Source: Phytomonas francai (lineage: Eukaryota; Euglenozoa; Kinetoplastea; Trypanosomatida; Trypanosomatidae). From it: a stretch of DNA of 64,000 nucleotides. The position numbers and the translations under genes were made by a program. Below the pieces are notes generated by a model. The model had not been told where the DNA came from, made no database searches, and worked only from the letters and a program-made list of their open reading frames with translations. The DNA lies in NCBI GenBank assembly GCA_001766655.1, contig MJCC01000017.1, positions 180,740 through 244,739 on the forward strand. The letters run 5' to 3'. The first letter of the stretch is position 1; every line of letters begins with the position of its first letter. Below, piece after piece: positions 19,258 to 28,897 of the stretch.

Positions 19258-22200
19258 ATGTTAGCAAGAAGGCGGAATCGTGCCGCTCAGGACGGCGCGG
19301 CCCATGTGAATGTCGCATCCGACAGCAGTATAGCCACTGCCACCGGAACTCCGACGCTGACGGCACCCCTAATGGGTAGTCTTCATGTGGATAAAAAAGA
19401 TGTGAGTGCGATGCTAGAGGACTTGATGGCGGCCTTCGCGCCCAATGTCTTGCCATGTTTGCTTAACGAGTACAGTTACGCGGATAATCTCGACGGCAGC
19501 ACGGGGGAGGCCCCTGTAGTGGAAGCCAGTGCTTCCTCCCAGCCACCCATACATCTCGCACGCGTTATTTTGTTCATTTACCTTCATACCTGCAGCGGCC
19601 CGCCTGACTTACCGCGGATCAACCCCTGCGCGACGTTGGAGTGCTGGTTCGATCCGCTGGTCGCGCACAGATCTCCACAAGGGGGCAAGGGTGGCAGTGA
19701 GTCCATTGCCGCGGTGCTGGAGCGTCAGTACCGCTCGGTTTTGCGCGATGATATCCCCATCTCACGCGTCGTGGAGGCGAATCTCGATGGAGCGAGCATG
19801 GTGCTCGGCAAGGGCCGCACCCTCGCGCGGGATGGGCGAGTTCTGGTACACTACAATGGCCATGGCATGCCTCGCGCGACGGATCTCGGCGAGGTATGGG
19901 TTTTTGATCGCGATCACACCCATTACGTGCCGTTTAACATCACGGAGATGGCAGATCTCATCGGAACGCCGACGCTGTACATCTTAGACTGCAATGCCGC
20001 CGGGGCGATTCTTCGGCACTGGCAAAAGAACCACCTCGACGAGAAGCATCCGCACGACCTGTTTATTTGCGCGTGTGATGCGCACGAGACACTCCCGATC
20101 AACCCCATCCTCCCGGCTGACATGCTCACGTCCTGTCTGACGACGCCGTTGAAGATGGTGCTGTGTTGGTATATTGGCTACTCGCAGCACAAGATGCTCT
20201 TCCCGCAGGTTACCGAGGACATGATCCGCAACCTTCCGGGCGACCTCAGAAACTACAAGAGCCCCCGTGGCGACCTGAATAGGGTTCTCAACGCCGTCAC
20301 CACGACCATCGCGTGGTGCACGCTCCCCCCCGCGCAGTTTTACTATCTTTTTCGCCACGACACGGGGACGCGGGCGGTCTTCCGGAATGCGATTCTGGCG
20401 GACCGAATGATGCGCGAGACCGGGGTCACCCCCATCACCCACCCCCCGTTCGCCGAGGAGATGCACCTGCACCCGATGTGGGAGCTCTGGGATTGCGTCC
20501 TTGAGCGGGCCATTGGGCAGCTTCCCGAGCTGATGGCAGCCTCCTCGGAGGGCGGGGAGGCGCTCTACAAGGAATCCACCTTCTTTGACGACCAGTTGAC
20601 GGCCTTCGAGGTGTGGGTGCACTACGGGGACATGACGCAGACCCCGCAGCAGCTGCCCTGCGTGCTCTTCGCGCTCACGCAGGGCGTCCACCGCGTGCGC
20701 GCCTTCACGCTGCTCGCGAAGTACCTCGACTCGAGCCTCGCGGCCGGGAAGCTCGCGACCCTCTGCGGGGTCCTCCCCTACCTCAGCAAACTCATCGTGC
20801 AGGCGCCGGAGGTGCTGCTCATCGTGACCGTCGTCTGGATGCAGGTGATTCGCTCCGACCCGCTGGAGGGGTGCGAGGAGATCGGCCGGAGCAAAACGGA
20901 GCGCTACTTCACGAATCTGCTCCGCCTCGACGAGGCGACCACGACGATCGAGATGGTGGAGTACGGGAAGCGGGTCGATCCCGCGGCGGCGGCCGCGCGG
21001 CCGAGCTCGCCCCTGCACGAGGCGGAGGTGGATACGTCGGGGCGGCTCCTCCCACAGCAGACCCCGTCCTCGACGAGCGGAGGTCGCGCTTACGCGGGGG
21101 GCGCGCAGTCCGACGGCTTCCAGGCCCCTCCCCACCAACCGCTTTCGCTGAAGCCGGGCGGCGGGACGGCCCCCTCCCCTGCCCCTGCCAGGGGGGTGAC
21201 CTACTACCTCATGAACGACGTCAGCCTGCCGCGCTCGAAGAGCATGGTCTGCTATATCCTCTACCAGTACCAGCTCCGCGGCGAGGCCCAGTGCCTTCTA
21301 TGCTGGAACCACCAGCTCCTGAACGCCGCCTTCCCCTGCATGAGCTCCGAGGACGCGGAGCTGCGGTCGTGGGCGTGTTTGGTCCTTTCCATGCTTTTCA
21401 AGGGCCTACGGCACGCGAAGAACTTCGCCTCACGCGAGTGTGCCTCGCGGCTGGACCTCTTCACGCGGCTTCTGCAGGACCGCTCGCCGGTCGTCCGAAG
21501 CTCCTGCGTGACCCTGCTCACGAGCGTGGTCGGCGTGCGCGTGGACTTGCTTCCGCCCGATCAGCAGGTCCGGCGCCTGCAGATGGAGAAGTCGGTCTTC
21601 ATTAAGCTCCGGCAGATCCTCTTCGACGCGAGCATGACCGTGCGCGAGGAGCTGATCTTTTTCACCTGTCAGGTGCTCTACGTCTACCGCGGCGCGCTGC
21701 CGCTGGTGAAGGCCGCGGGTCTTGAGGGCCTCTCGATTCAGAAGATCCAGGAGTACGTGCGGGTGGTCGGGCGGGACTCGCCGCGGTGGGAGCTCGAGGA
21801 GCCCGGGGTTCAGGTCCACTCCCTGCTCAACCTCAACCGCCCGACCCTGAACGCGATTTTTGACGACATCATCGTCTTCAAGACGACGGTGCTCGCCGCG
21901 GACGACCCGGCGCCGACGCCGGCGGAGCTCGACCCTTCGCGGGTCGCCGGGGAGGCGATGGGAATCCTCCTCGGGCTCGTGCACGATGCCGCGTTTATGC
22001 TGTGGATGCTTTGGCAGAATTGCGATGCTGCGAAGGTGGAGCGGGCGCTGGTGGGGCTCTCGGCCGGGGAGGCCCCGCGGTCCACGCGGTTTGCCAGCGA
22101 GGCGCTTCGTACGATGGCGCACCTGCCCTCGCTTTCTTCTTCCTACTACTTTACGGAGGCCGACCGCGCGCGGGCGCGGTGGAATGCCGACATGATGCGC

Positions 22201-23418
22201 CTTCTCGTGCTCGACAACAGCGGGCGGCGGCTGGAGCCGCGGCGGGGCTCGCTTTCCTCGGCCGCCCGTGGGCCGCCCGCGGCCTCGACGGAGGCCGGGG
22301 AGGGCGGCGGGTCAGGCCCGCGGGGGGCGATCCGGACGCTGCTCGGGGCGGGCTCGCGGTATCAGGTCTTTCCGAGCCTCGTGCGGTCGGACCAGGTCGT
22401 CTGCGCGGCCCCGCGCGCGCTGGAGATGTCCTTCGTGATCGCGACGAAGAGCCAGCAGGTGATGTACGTCTCGTACGAGGGGTACAACACGCTGACGGAG
22501 CGGAACCGCTTCCCGGTGCGGCTCTCCGGGCCGATCCACGACGCCATCGTGATCAACGACCTCTCGGAGCACTCCGGGCTCCTCCTCGTCGACCGCCGCG
22601 GCGGGTTCACGCTGCTGAAAGGGGTGTGGGAGCGGGACGCGGCGCCGACGGAGGCCGCGGTCTTCACCGCCTGCCTGCCGCCGCCGCCCGGGGGCTGGAT
22701 CGACATCAAGATGGTCTACCACGGCCGCGCGATGACGCTTTTCTACGGCGGCCCGATCGGGGCCGCCGGGGTGACCGAGATCCACGCCTTCTGCGTGGGC
22801 GAGGAGCAGGTCACGCAGCGGCTCGAGGTGCCCGGCAACCCCACGCTGACTTGCCTCGCCGCGCACACCTCGCAGCGCGCGCTGCTCGCGGGCTTCGCCG
22901 ACGGCGTCGTGCGGTACTACGACGACCGCCAGCGGCAGGGCGGGGTGAGCGTGGTGGCCTCGCTCTCCGCGGGCGAGCGGGGCGGCGAGGCCGTCCTCGG
23001 CCTCGGCCCGGTCGCCACGATGGCCGCGAGCCCCTTCAGCATCGTCGCCACGACGCCCAGCGCGCTCTGCGTGTTCGATACGCGGCGGCTGAGCAGGCCG
23101 ACGCTCGCGCTCGGCGTGCGGGAGCTGCTCGCGGGCGCGGAGGCCGGGACCGGGGCCGCGGCGCCGTCCGCCCCCCTCCCCTCGATCACCTGCGGGGCGG
23201 TGGGGCTGTACACGGGGCTGATCGGCCTCGGCTTCAGCGATAACACCTACGCCGCGTTTAACCCGAAAGGGCAGATCCTCACGGAGGGGCGGGTTCGTCT
23301 CTCGACCTGCGAGACCGCAGGGGGGGGGCTCTCCAACCCGCTGCCGAGGAGCCTCCTATCCCACCCCCTGCGCCCACTTCTTTCGTATGGTGGCGATCTG
23401 ATGTATTTTCATCTCTAA
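19258..23418 (+). CDS. Raptor/KOG1-like TORC1 scaffold (1386 aa)
   Basis: Scaffold that recruits substrates to TOR complex 1. The N-terminal caspase-like (RNC) region lies at about residues 95-310. It includes CATLECWFDP, VLVHYNGHGMPRATDLGEVW (about 196-215) and YILDCNAAG (about 240-249); the His and Cys that define the caspase-like dyad in Raptors are both present. A helical HEAT-like solenoid covers about 420-960, interrupted by a Ser/Gly/Pro linker at about 580-640. Residues about 1040-1386 have beta-propeller WD40-like character (GFADGVVRYYDDRQRQ, CVFDTRRLSRP). Length matches Raptor proteins (about 1300-1500 aa). Third-position GC is saturated from about 20300 on. Start ATG 19258 is preceded by an AT-rich region. 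Confidence 0.93.
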   Translation: MLARRRNRAAQDGAAHVNVASDSSIATATGTPTLTAPLMGSLHVDKKDVSAMLEDLMAAFAPNVLPCLLNEYSYADNLDGSTGEAPVVEASASSQPPIHLARVILFIYLHTCSGPPDLPRINPCATLECWFDPLVAHRSPQGGKGGSESIAAVLERQYRSVLRDDIPISRVVEANLDGASMVLGKGRTLARDGRVLVHYNGHGMPRATDLGEVWVFDRDHTHYVPFNITEMADLIGTPTLYILDCNAAGAILRHWQKNHLDEKHPHDLFICACDAHETLPINPILPADMLTSCLTTPLKMVLCWYIGYSQHKMLFPQVTEDMIRNLPGDLRNYKSPRGDLNRVLNAVTTTIAWCTLPPAQFYYLFRHDTGTRAVFRNAILADRMMRETGVTPITHPPFAEEMHLHPMWELWDCVLERAIGQLPELMAASSEGGEALYKESTFFDDQLTAFEVWVHYGDMTQTPQQLPCVLFALTQGVHRVRAFTLLAKYLDSSLAAGKLATLCGVLPYLSKLIVQAPEVLLIVTVVWMQVIRSDPLEGCEEIGRSKTERYFTNLLRLDEATTTIEMVEYGKRVDPAAAAARPSSPLHEAEVDTSGRLLPQQTPSSTSGGRAYAGGAQSDGFQAPPHQPLSLKPGGGTAPSPAPARGVTYYLMNDVSLPRSKSMVCYILYQYQLRGEAQCLLCWNHQLLNAAFPCMSSEDAELRSWACLVLSMLFKGLRHAKNFASRECASRLDLFTRLLQDRSPVVRSSCVTLLTSVVGVRVDLLPPDQQVRRLQMEKSVFIKLRQILFDASMTVREELIFFTCQVLYVYRGALPLVKAAGLEGLSIQKIQEYVRVVGRDSPRWELEEPGVQVHSLLNLNRPTLNAIFDDIIVFKTTVLAADDPAPTPAELDPSRVAGEAMGILLGLVHDAAFMLWMLWQNCDAAKVERALVGLSAGEAPRSTRFASEALRTMAHLPSLSSSYYFTEADRARARWNADMMRLLVLDNSGRRLEPRRGSLSSAARGPPAASTEAGEGGGSGPRGAIRTLLGAGSRYQVFPSLVRSDQVVCAAPRALEMSFVIATKSQQVMYVSYEGYNTLTERNRFPVRLSGPIHDAIVINDLSEHSGLLLVDRRGGFTLLKGVWERDAAPTEAAVFTACLPPPPGGWIDIKMVYHGRAMTLFYGGPIGAAGVTEIHAFCVGEEQVTQRLEVPGNPTLTCLAAHTSQRALLAGFADGVVRYYDDRQRQGGVSVVASLSAGERGGEAVLGLGPVATMAASPFSIVATTPSALCVFDTRRLSRPTLALGVRELLAGAEAGTGAAAPSAPLPSITCGAVGLYTGLIGLGFSDNTYAAFNPKGQILTEGRVRLSTCETAGGGLSNPLPRSLLSHPLRPLLSYGGDLMYFHL

Positions 23419-23799
23419 CGCGAGGGCGTCGGCGGAAGGCAAGCGCCACGATCCGGAATGACACTCCCCTATCGAAATGCAAGCACGCGCGCCCTTTCCC
23501 TTCTTATCCGGGATCGATTCCATTAAGATTTCCATCTCTCCATCCTCTTCTTTATTTCTCTCTCTATATACATTTAACGTGCGGCGTTTGGTGCGTTTAT
23601 CTAAAGCTTGGGAGGCTACGAGTTTCCTAAAGCGGCGTACTCTGTTGTGGGGTAGGCTTTTTCTATTTGGTCATGCCAAGAGACGCGGTCTTGAGCATTC
23701 TCTCGAGATGTGTCGCCACAAGGGCATGTGTCATGCTTCTGCTCTGCATGACGTTCGTTTCTTCTTCACACATGGATCTTTTTTCTTCACCAAGAATTC

Positions 23800-23830
<31 letters not shown>

Positions 23831-23867
23831 TATATATCTATTCCTCTATTATCACGGGTCCGATTCG
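23419..23867. other. Spacer with splice acceptor and TA microsatellite
   Basis: A pyrimidine tract at about 23777-23789 followed by AG at 23793-23794 is a likely spliced-leader site. After it come a TA repeat (about 23801-23826) and then ATG 23868, with no intervening ATG. An open frame running through this spacer translates the TA repeat as Ile-Tyr and is not considered coding. Confidence 0.55.
23801..23826. repeat. (TA)n microsatellite
   Basis: About 13 TA units in the presumed 5' UTR of the gene at 23868. Confidence 0.85.
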
Positions 23868-24860
23868 ATGCCGGATCATTCGCATTCCCTGGAGAAGGCG
23901 CGCCGCATCGCGCGCGAGGAGGCCTCGCCGGTCGTGGACAAGCTGCTCGGCCTGCTCCTCCGCGCGGGGGTCTACGGCCTGCTCGAGTTCCAGGAGCGCG
24001 AGCTCGCCCGCGAGCTTGAGGCGCCGTCCTGGGAGGCCCGCCGCGCGGCGCCCGTCGAGCGCGTGAACCCCGAGGGCCTTCGGACGGCGCTCCGGCGCTG
24101 CGGGGTCCTGCTCGCGCCCTCCGAGCACCGCCTGCTTTTGCGGGCCTTCAGCGACGCCGTCGGGTTCGTCCGCGCGGGCGACCTCGTGGCCGCGCTCAGC
24201 CCCCTCCGCCGCCTCCCCGCGGCCGCCGCCGCGCGCGTCGAGGCCGCCCTGCGCGTCGACGGCCCGGCGGTCTCGCGGGGGAGCCTCACGGGGGCCTTTT
24301 TGCCGGCCCTCCTCGGAAGTGGGCCGGAGGCCGAGGTCCTCGAGGCCGAGGCCGCGCGGTGCTTTTCGGCCGCGAACTTCCCCACCGGCGGGGTCCCGCC
24401 GCGCGCGCTGCGGGCGTACCTCGGCGGGCTGCTGTGGACGGCCGGCGAGGGCGCCGCGGGGCTGCTCGCGCGGCTCGACGCGATCGCGGGGGGGCCGCCG
24501 CTCCTGCGGGCCTGGACGGGGGGGGAAAAGGAAGAGAAGGAAAGACCCGCCAACCCCCTCCCCCCCTCCCCCGCGCCCGGATTCGAGCCCTACGACGAGC
24601 GCGACCGCCTCGACGAGTGGCGGCGGGCGCGGGAGGCGCGGGGGCCGCGGCGGGGCTACCTCGAGCACGTCGTCGGCTACGCCGGCCACCTGCCGTCCTT
24701 CAAAACCCACTTCGGGCGGACCTTCCACGTCATCGAGGAGGACCTCCCGAGGCTCACCCGGCCCCGCTCGCCGAGGCCGCCGCTCCCCTTGGACGCCTAC
24801 GGGCCCGCGATCGCCCTCAAGCACAACCGCATGTGCGAGCACCACTTTAAGTTTAGCTGA
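23868..24860 (+). CDS. Candidate flagellar microtubule inner protein (330 aa)
   Basis: Residues about 60-215 form helical pairs like an EF-hand protein but without calcium-ligand loops (for example NPEGLRTALRRCGVLL). The C-terminal part, about 258-330, has a G-Y-x-G-H-x-P signature (VVGYAGHLPSFKTHFGRTFH) and a short Pro-rich end finishing in RMCEHHFKFS. Similar GY-G-P...GxTF phrases occur in axonemal microtubule inner proteins of the CIMIP2/FAM166 type, so a place inside doublet microtubules is inferred. A Pro-rich linker lies at about 222-245. Composition is extremely GC-rich. The frame extends upstream through a TA repeat to TTG 23667; the ATG at 23868 is chosen because coding character begins there. 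Confidence 0.7.
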   Translation: MPDHSHSLEKARRIAREEASPVVDKLLGLLLRAGVYGLLEFQERELARELEAPSWEARRAAPVERVNPEGLRTALRRCGVLLAPSEHRLLLRAFSDAVGFVRAGDLVAALSPLRRLPAAAAARVEAALRVDGPAVSRGSLTGAFLPALLGSGPEAEVLEAEAARCFSAANFPTGGVPPRALRAYLGGLLWTAGEGAAGLLARLDAIAGGPPLLRAWTGGEKEEKERPANPLPPSPAPGFEPYDERDRLDEWRRAREARGPRRGYLEHVVGYAGHLPSFKTHFGRTFHVIEEDLPRLTRPRSPRPPLPLDAYGPAIALKHNRMCEHHFKFS

Positions 24861-25439
24861 CCCGCATCGCGTTCGCTATAAAAAGGGAGGGCATGCGAAA
24901 GAAAAGATTCGGAGTGCGGGGTCTTTAGTATCCCAATTACTCTGGGCGTTTTCTTTTTTTTTTTTTGTGTGTGTGTATGTGGTGGTGGTGGTGGTGGTGG
25001 TGGTGGTGGTGGTATAGTTCCATCATTACGAGACCATGGTTCGATTTTTCCCCCTCTTGAGTTTTCATGTTCATTTTGGTGTATTTGTTCTTGGTTCGTG
25101 AATGTACAATATCGCTTCTCTTTCAAAAAAAAAAAAAAAGTAAATACCGTCTGACCTCTCCGCTACTGTGGCGCTTCATTCGAACACGTTTCTTACTTTC
25201 GAATTTCATGCCTACCGATGGGTGTGAATGGTGGTATGGATAGAATGCTCTAACTCTTCTCTTTTCCATTTTATGATTATTATGGTTATTGTTAGAGGGC
25301 AAATAAAAAAGGGATCTCTTTCGATTCTTGTTATCCCGGCGATTCGCTTTATTTCCCTTTCCCGTTCAGATTTTCCAGAGGAGGAAATTTGGAGTTTCTG
25401 ACTGTTAGGCTCCTCCGATTATCACCATCGCTGGAGCCG
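24861..25439. other. Spacer with GT and GGT repeats
   Basis: No gene. It contains a T-run plus GT repeat (24951-24977), a GGT repeat (24979-25013) and an A-run (about 25124-25139). T/C-rich sequence at 25346-25371 followed by AG at 25378 is a plausible acceptor for the small gene at 25440. Confidence 0.5.
24979..25013. repeat. (GGT)n microsatellite
   Basis: About 11-12 tandem GGT triplets after a short GT run, in the 3' UTR of the preceding gene. Confidence 0.85.
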
Positions 25440-25715
25440 ATGTTGTGCTTTAGCGGGGTGCGCCGTGGTGTAGGCTCTTACGGCGGGGTGGCGGATTCGT
25501 GGTTTGGCAATAGCAAGACTAATATGCCCTGGACTAGAATCTTTAAGTCCTTTCTTATTTGCGTCTTCAGCATTGGCGGCATCAACTGGATTACGCGGGG
25601 TAATTTTGTGGGATATTGTGAGAATCAGGCCGAAGTTGAGATTCCTCTTGGCCTGCGTACCCTGCCGCAACCTCCCTCTTACGGGTTTGTTTCCGCCGAT
25701 GACTCAGAGAAATAG
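25440..25715 (+). CDS. Small single-TM protein (91 aa)
   Basis: Ninety-one residues from ATG 25440. The N-terminus (MLCFSGVRRGVGSYGG) is basic and lacks acidic residues, consistent with mitochondrial import. One hydrophobic span lies at about 32-50 (IFKSFLICVFSIGGINWI). The tail is short, acidic and Pro-containing. I cannot name a family; it resembles small accessory subunits of inner-membrane complexes. The frame continues upstream to a TTG at 25389, which is not a credible start. Confidence 0.6.
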   Translation: MLCFSGVRRGVGSYGGVADSWFGNSKTNMPWTRIFKSFLICVFSIGGINWITRGNFVGYCENQAEVEIPLGLRTLPQPPSYGFVSADDSEK

Positions 25716-26143
25716 GGGGTATTGATTGTACTTGTTTTTCTACATGAAGACTTTCCATGAGGGTTCCTTAACTTCTTCTGAATATTGAATATTGATATAT
25801 CAAAAAGGGAAAACGACTTGGGCAACTTTGCGTATTCCCTACTATTTCTCATTTTTTTCTCTTGATTGAGCAAAAAAGAAAAGGGATACACCTTTGGTTG
25901 TGAGACTCTATTGAAGACGATACTGTAGGTTCTTTATGAAAAATACAACAGCTTTTACTGGTCTTTCTATTGCAATTTTCATTTTTTCCCCTTTCACCCT
26001 CTCTAAGTTCTCTTTACTTTTTACGCTTCTTTGTCAGGCTTTTTAATTATCGTCAGGGGTTCTATTATAGTGTTTTTTTCCCCCTTTTCCCTTTCTTTAT
26101 TGCCACCGAAACTCCTTGGCTCGTCACCTTGACGGTATTCTCG
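25716..26143. other. Spacer with strong pyrimidine tracts
   Basis: Pyrimidine-rich stretches occur at about 25974-26003 (then AG at 26006-26007) and 26072-26099. There is no AG between the second tract and ATG 26144, so the acceptor is probably 26006-26007 or 26069-26070. Confidence 0.45.
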
Positions 26144-26428
26144 ATGTCGTCCGCAACCCCCAAGGCCTTCCCGAAGACCCTCCACCAGTTTCGAAATTTT
26201 TCCTACCTCGTCTTTGCCTGGCTGGGGCTTAGAAAAGGCTACGCGGAAAAGCAGGCCAACAACGCCGCCTGGCGAGCGCACAGAGAGAAGATTCGTCAGC
26301 AAAATGTCGAGCGTGAACATGCGGCTTCCTCCTCACGAGGCGGTGGGGGTTCCTCTAATGGAATCCCACCCGGCGTTCCAAAGAACCTTCACGAGATTTA
26401 CCACGCCGTGGTGAATAGTATGCGATAA
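26144..26428 (+). CDS. Small basic protein, probably mitochondrial (94 aa)
   Basis: Ninety-four residues starting MSSATPKAFPKTLHQF. A short aromatic/hydrophobic helix FSYLVFAWLGL (about 19-29) is followed by a basic amphipathic helix (about 30-60), a Gly/Ser linker and a short C-terminal helix. The shape recalls peripheral subunits of mitochondrial complexes, but no family can be named. The start is the only ATG giving coding-like sequence; upstream in the same frame is T-rich 5' UTR. Confidence 0.6.
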   Translation: MSSATPKAFPKTLHQFRNFSYLVFAWLGLRKGYAEKQANNAAWRAHREKIRQQNVEREHAASSSRGGGGSSNGIPPGVPKNLHEIYHAVVNSMR

Positions 26429-26524
26429 CAAAGAGGGAAAACTGGACAAAATCGCGTACTGGATGAAAAGTGGTGGTAGTGGAAATCCATAATTAGATGA
26501 AAAAAGAAGAAAAGGTATGAGAAG

Positions 26525-26549
26525 GTGTGTGTGTGTGTGTGTGTGTGTG
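26525..26549. repeat. (GT)n microsatellite
   Basis: About 12 GT units followed by GAGTGAGTGAG. Confidence 0.85.
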
Positions 26550-26746
26550 AGTGAGTGAGAAAGGTGAATCGCGTCGCAAATGGGTTTGATTGATCATTGT
26601 CCATGAGGAAATTTTCGCATTCGATGCGCTCGCGCACACCCTGGAAAACTGAACACCTATTGACATATTTTAGGTATAGTGGAGCCATGCACAGTGTTAT
26701 GTAAGCTTGGATAGCGCAGGGGTAGTAGGAGATAGATTCTTTTGTG

Positions 26747-26749
<3 letters not shown>

Positions 26750-26781
<32 letters not shown>
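26750..26781. repeat. (AT)n microsatellite
   Basis: About 16 AT units. Confidence 0.85.
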
Positions 26782-26783
<2 letters not shown>

Positions 26784-27022
26784 CGCATAAACAGGGAAAT
26801 AAAATCATTTAGAGCGGGGGGGGGGGAGGGGGGATACGATAGCGTTGTATTCCACCCCTTGGCATGGGTCTCTTCGCCGGACTTGAGCTGCATGCGTGAA
26901 AGTGACTGACACCCTCTCTCTTTTTTCTCCCCCTTTTCCCACACGCCGTTGAAGGGTAGGTAGGAAACACACGAAACACACACGAATTATCAGCGTTTAG
27001 GGCGCGAATTCGCAGCGTTTGG

Positions 27023-27607
27023 ATGCATTCCTTTGCGGTATTTCGCCTTGGCCGTGCGGGGCTGCGGCGCGCGCGGGGCCTTTCGGCGCCGGTGGGGGGG
27101 CCGCGGACGGTCGTTTCAGGGCAGCTGCCGGTCGGCGGGGGGGGCGGGGGCTGGTCCCTTCAGCGCGGCCACCACCTGCAGACGAGCGCCGGCCTCCACT
27201 CGACGATTCGGACGGCCTGCGGGCGCCTTTTCGACCCCCAGCGCTACCACGAGATGCTCCAGGCCTGCTGTGATCAGCAGTGGCTGCTGGCGATCCAGCG
27301 GGAGCTGAGCGCGGACGCGGAGTACATGACCTACCTCCGCGAGCATGGCGGGGCCGCGCGCGAGATGCGGGCCCTCACCGACGCCGCCCACCACGACGAC
27401 GAGTTTATGGAGAAGCTCTCGGAGCGGCTGAAGACGGACTTTAAGATGTCCTTGGCGCTCTGCGCCGTGCAGGAGAGCTACGAGCGGATTCGCCGAAAGA
27501 GGGACGAGCACGAGACCCAGGTCACCGCCGACGACGGGCGGGACCCCTACGCCGCGTTAAAGACGGGCCGAAAGACGGAGTTCGGCGCACACCGGCCACC
27601 TTTCTAG
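27023..27607 (+). CDS. Hypothetical mitochondrial-targeted protein (194 aa)
   Basis: The first ~40 residues are rich in Arg, Ala, Gly and Leu with no acidic residue (FRLGRAGLRRARGLSAPVGG), a good mitochondrial presequence, followed by a Gly run. Residues about 65-175 are helical and charged (FDPQRYHEMLQACCDQQW, then EKLSERLKTDFKMSL). There is no membrane span. It could be a mitoribosomal or RNA-editing associated protein, but no family is recognised. The alternative frame beginning at 27019 is a GC-rich shadow. Confidence 0.65.
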   Translation: MHSFAVFRLGRAGLRRARGLSAPVGGPRTVVSGQLPVGGGGGGWSLQRGHHLQTSAGLHSTIRTACGRLFDPQRYHEMLQACCDQQWLLAIQRELSADAEYMTYLREHGGAAREMRALTDAAHHDDEFMEKLSERLKTDFKMSLALCAVQESYERIRRKRDEHETQVTADDGRDPYAALKTGRKTEFGAHRPPF

Positions 27608-28039
27608 GAAATTCTTTTATTAGTATTATTAGTATTATGTTATTGTGGTTGTTATCCTTTTTTTTTGATGGGGAGAGGAGATGCGCGTGAGCATCCTGCG
27701 GAGACCATCCAGGGCGCAAGTAAACCCATTCCGTTTGTTGTGAAATAGAGAATAAGAATCTTCCGTAGGGGGAAAGAAGAGGAAGGAATGCAGATTTTTT
27801 TTCCCCAATTATTCGTCCATGCTCATCGTCTTTCCTTGTTTTTAGACGGTGTGTACTTCCCTTTTGTTTATTATCTTAGGCTGTAAACAGGGAATATTGC
27901 TCTCATACCCATACGAAATCACTAAAGCATACATCCATAGCACTCCCTTCTGTAGACTCCTTTTTCCTTTCGTGATCGAACCGTGAAGCTCATAAAAAGA
28001 GCGGCCAGGTTCTCGTCTATTGTGCGCGCGTTTTAGGGC
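27608..28039. other. Spacer / UTRs
   Basis: No gene. T-rich runs near 27657-27667 and 27796-27805, and a C/T-rich run at 27956-27972 before AG at about 27988; the last could be the acceptor for the phosphatase gene. Confidence 0.4.
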
Positions 28040-28897
28040 ATGCGGATCGCTCCGCCGAATTTCGCATATGTTGAGGAGAACATCTTCCGCTGCGGCCTAC
28101 CGGAGCCGCGGCATTATAATTTTTTAGGTTCCCTTCAGCTGCGTACCTGCATTTTACTCACCGACTACCCCGATTTTAGCTTTGAGCAATGGCTGGAGGA
28201 GTCCGGGGTGTTGATTATTCGCCCGCTTCTGCCGTACGACGGCCGGCGGGAGGTCATTCCAGCGCCGCCTCTTCAGGCGAGGACTTTTCCCCCGCAGGGC
28301 GGCGGCGAGGGGCCGTCCTCCGCGTTTCCCCCCCCCCGGGCGAGTTCCGCGGAGCTCGAGCGGCCGCTGACGACGGAGGCCGGCGGGAGCGTCACGGAGG
28401 AGTCCGAGCGGGCGCCGCGCTCGCAGCCATACCCGCCCTCCTTTCCCCCAACGCAGAAGGCTTCCGGCAATATCGAGCGCTTTCTCCACGCGCACGCGAA
28501 AAATCGCTATCCGACGACGACCGGGGGGGCCCCTGGGGGGTCGGCGGAGGGCTACGACTACGGGTTCAGCGGTAGGGGGGGGCCGTATCGCGTGGAAAAC
28601 AGCCCGATGACGCTCTCGGAGGCCGTCGTCGTGGAGCTCTTGCGTTATTTGGTGGATCCTTTGTATTACCCGGTGCTTATTACCTGCGCGCGCGGTCGCT
28701 ATCGGACAGGGCTGGTCGTTGGATGCCTGCGTAAGCTACAGAGGTGGAATATGGTGTCGATTTTGGAGGAGTACCGCCGCTTCGCAGGGGATCGTGGCAG
28801 CACCGAAAATGAGGAGTTTATGGAATATTTCTATGAAGGACAGGTGGTTCTGGATTTGCCAGATGGCCGGCAACCTACGATTTTGTATGATATTTAG
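28040..28897 (+). CDS. Siw14/PFA-DSP-like phosphatase with large insertion (285 aa)
   Basis: Member of the atypical dual-specificity phosphatases whose yeast relative Siw14 cleaves inositol pyrophosphates. The N-terminal part matches: APPNFAYVEENIFRCGLPEP, then LRTCILLTDYPDFSFEQWL and GVLIIRPLLPYDG. The catalytic loop is CARGRYR with Cys216 and Arg222 (CX5R), followed by TGLVVGCLRKLQRWNMVSI and EEYRRFAG, all typical. Two oddities: the residue before the catalytic Cys is Thr rather than the usual His, and about 100 low-complexity residues (Pro, Gly, Ser, Glu; about 75-180) separate the two halves, whereas relatives have a short loop. The insertion is GC-rich with C-runs at 28329-28338. Activity is likely but altered. 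Confidence 0.85.
   Translation: MRIAPPNFAYVEENIFRCGLPEPRHYNFLGSLQLRTCILLTDYPDFSFEQWLEESGVLIIRPLLPYDGRREVIPAPPLQARTFPPQGGGEGPSSAFPPPRASSAELERPLTTEAGGSVTEESERAPRSQPYPPSFPPTQKASGNIERFLHAHAKNRYPTTTGGAPGGSAEGYDYGFSGRGGPYRVENSPMTLSEAVVVELLRYLVDPLYYPVLITCARGRYRTGLVVGCLRKLQRWNMVSILEEYRRFAGDRGSTENEEFMEYFYEGQVVLDLPDGRQPTILYDI

Larger units (their letters stand above)
26429..27022. other. Spacer with GT and TA microsatellites and G-run
   Basis: No gene; frames here translate repeats. It contains GT repeats (26525-26549), a TA repeat (26750-26781) and a G-run (about 26816-26826). Pyrimidine-rich sequence at about 26911-26940 followed by AG at about 26954 is a plausible acceptor for the gene at 27023. 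Confidence 0.5.

Noticed and set aside
23667..23867. N-terminal extension of the candidate inner-tubule protein
   Set aside because: Starts at TTG and translates a TA microsatellite into repeated Ile-Tyr; coding composition begins at 23868.
26706..26740. tRNA-like stretch (GGATAGCGCAGGGGTAGT)
   Set aside because: D-arm resemblance only; no T-arm or acceptor stem.
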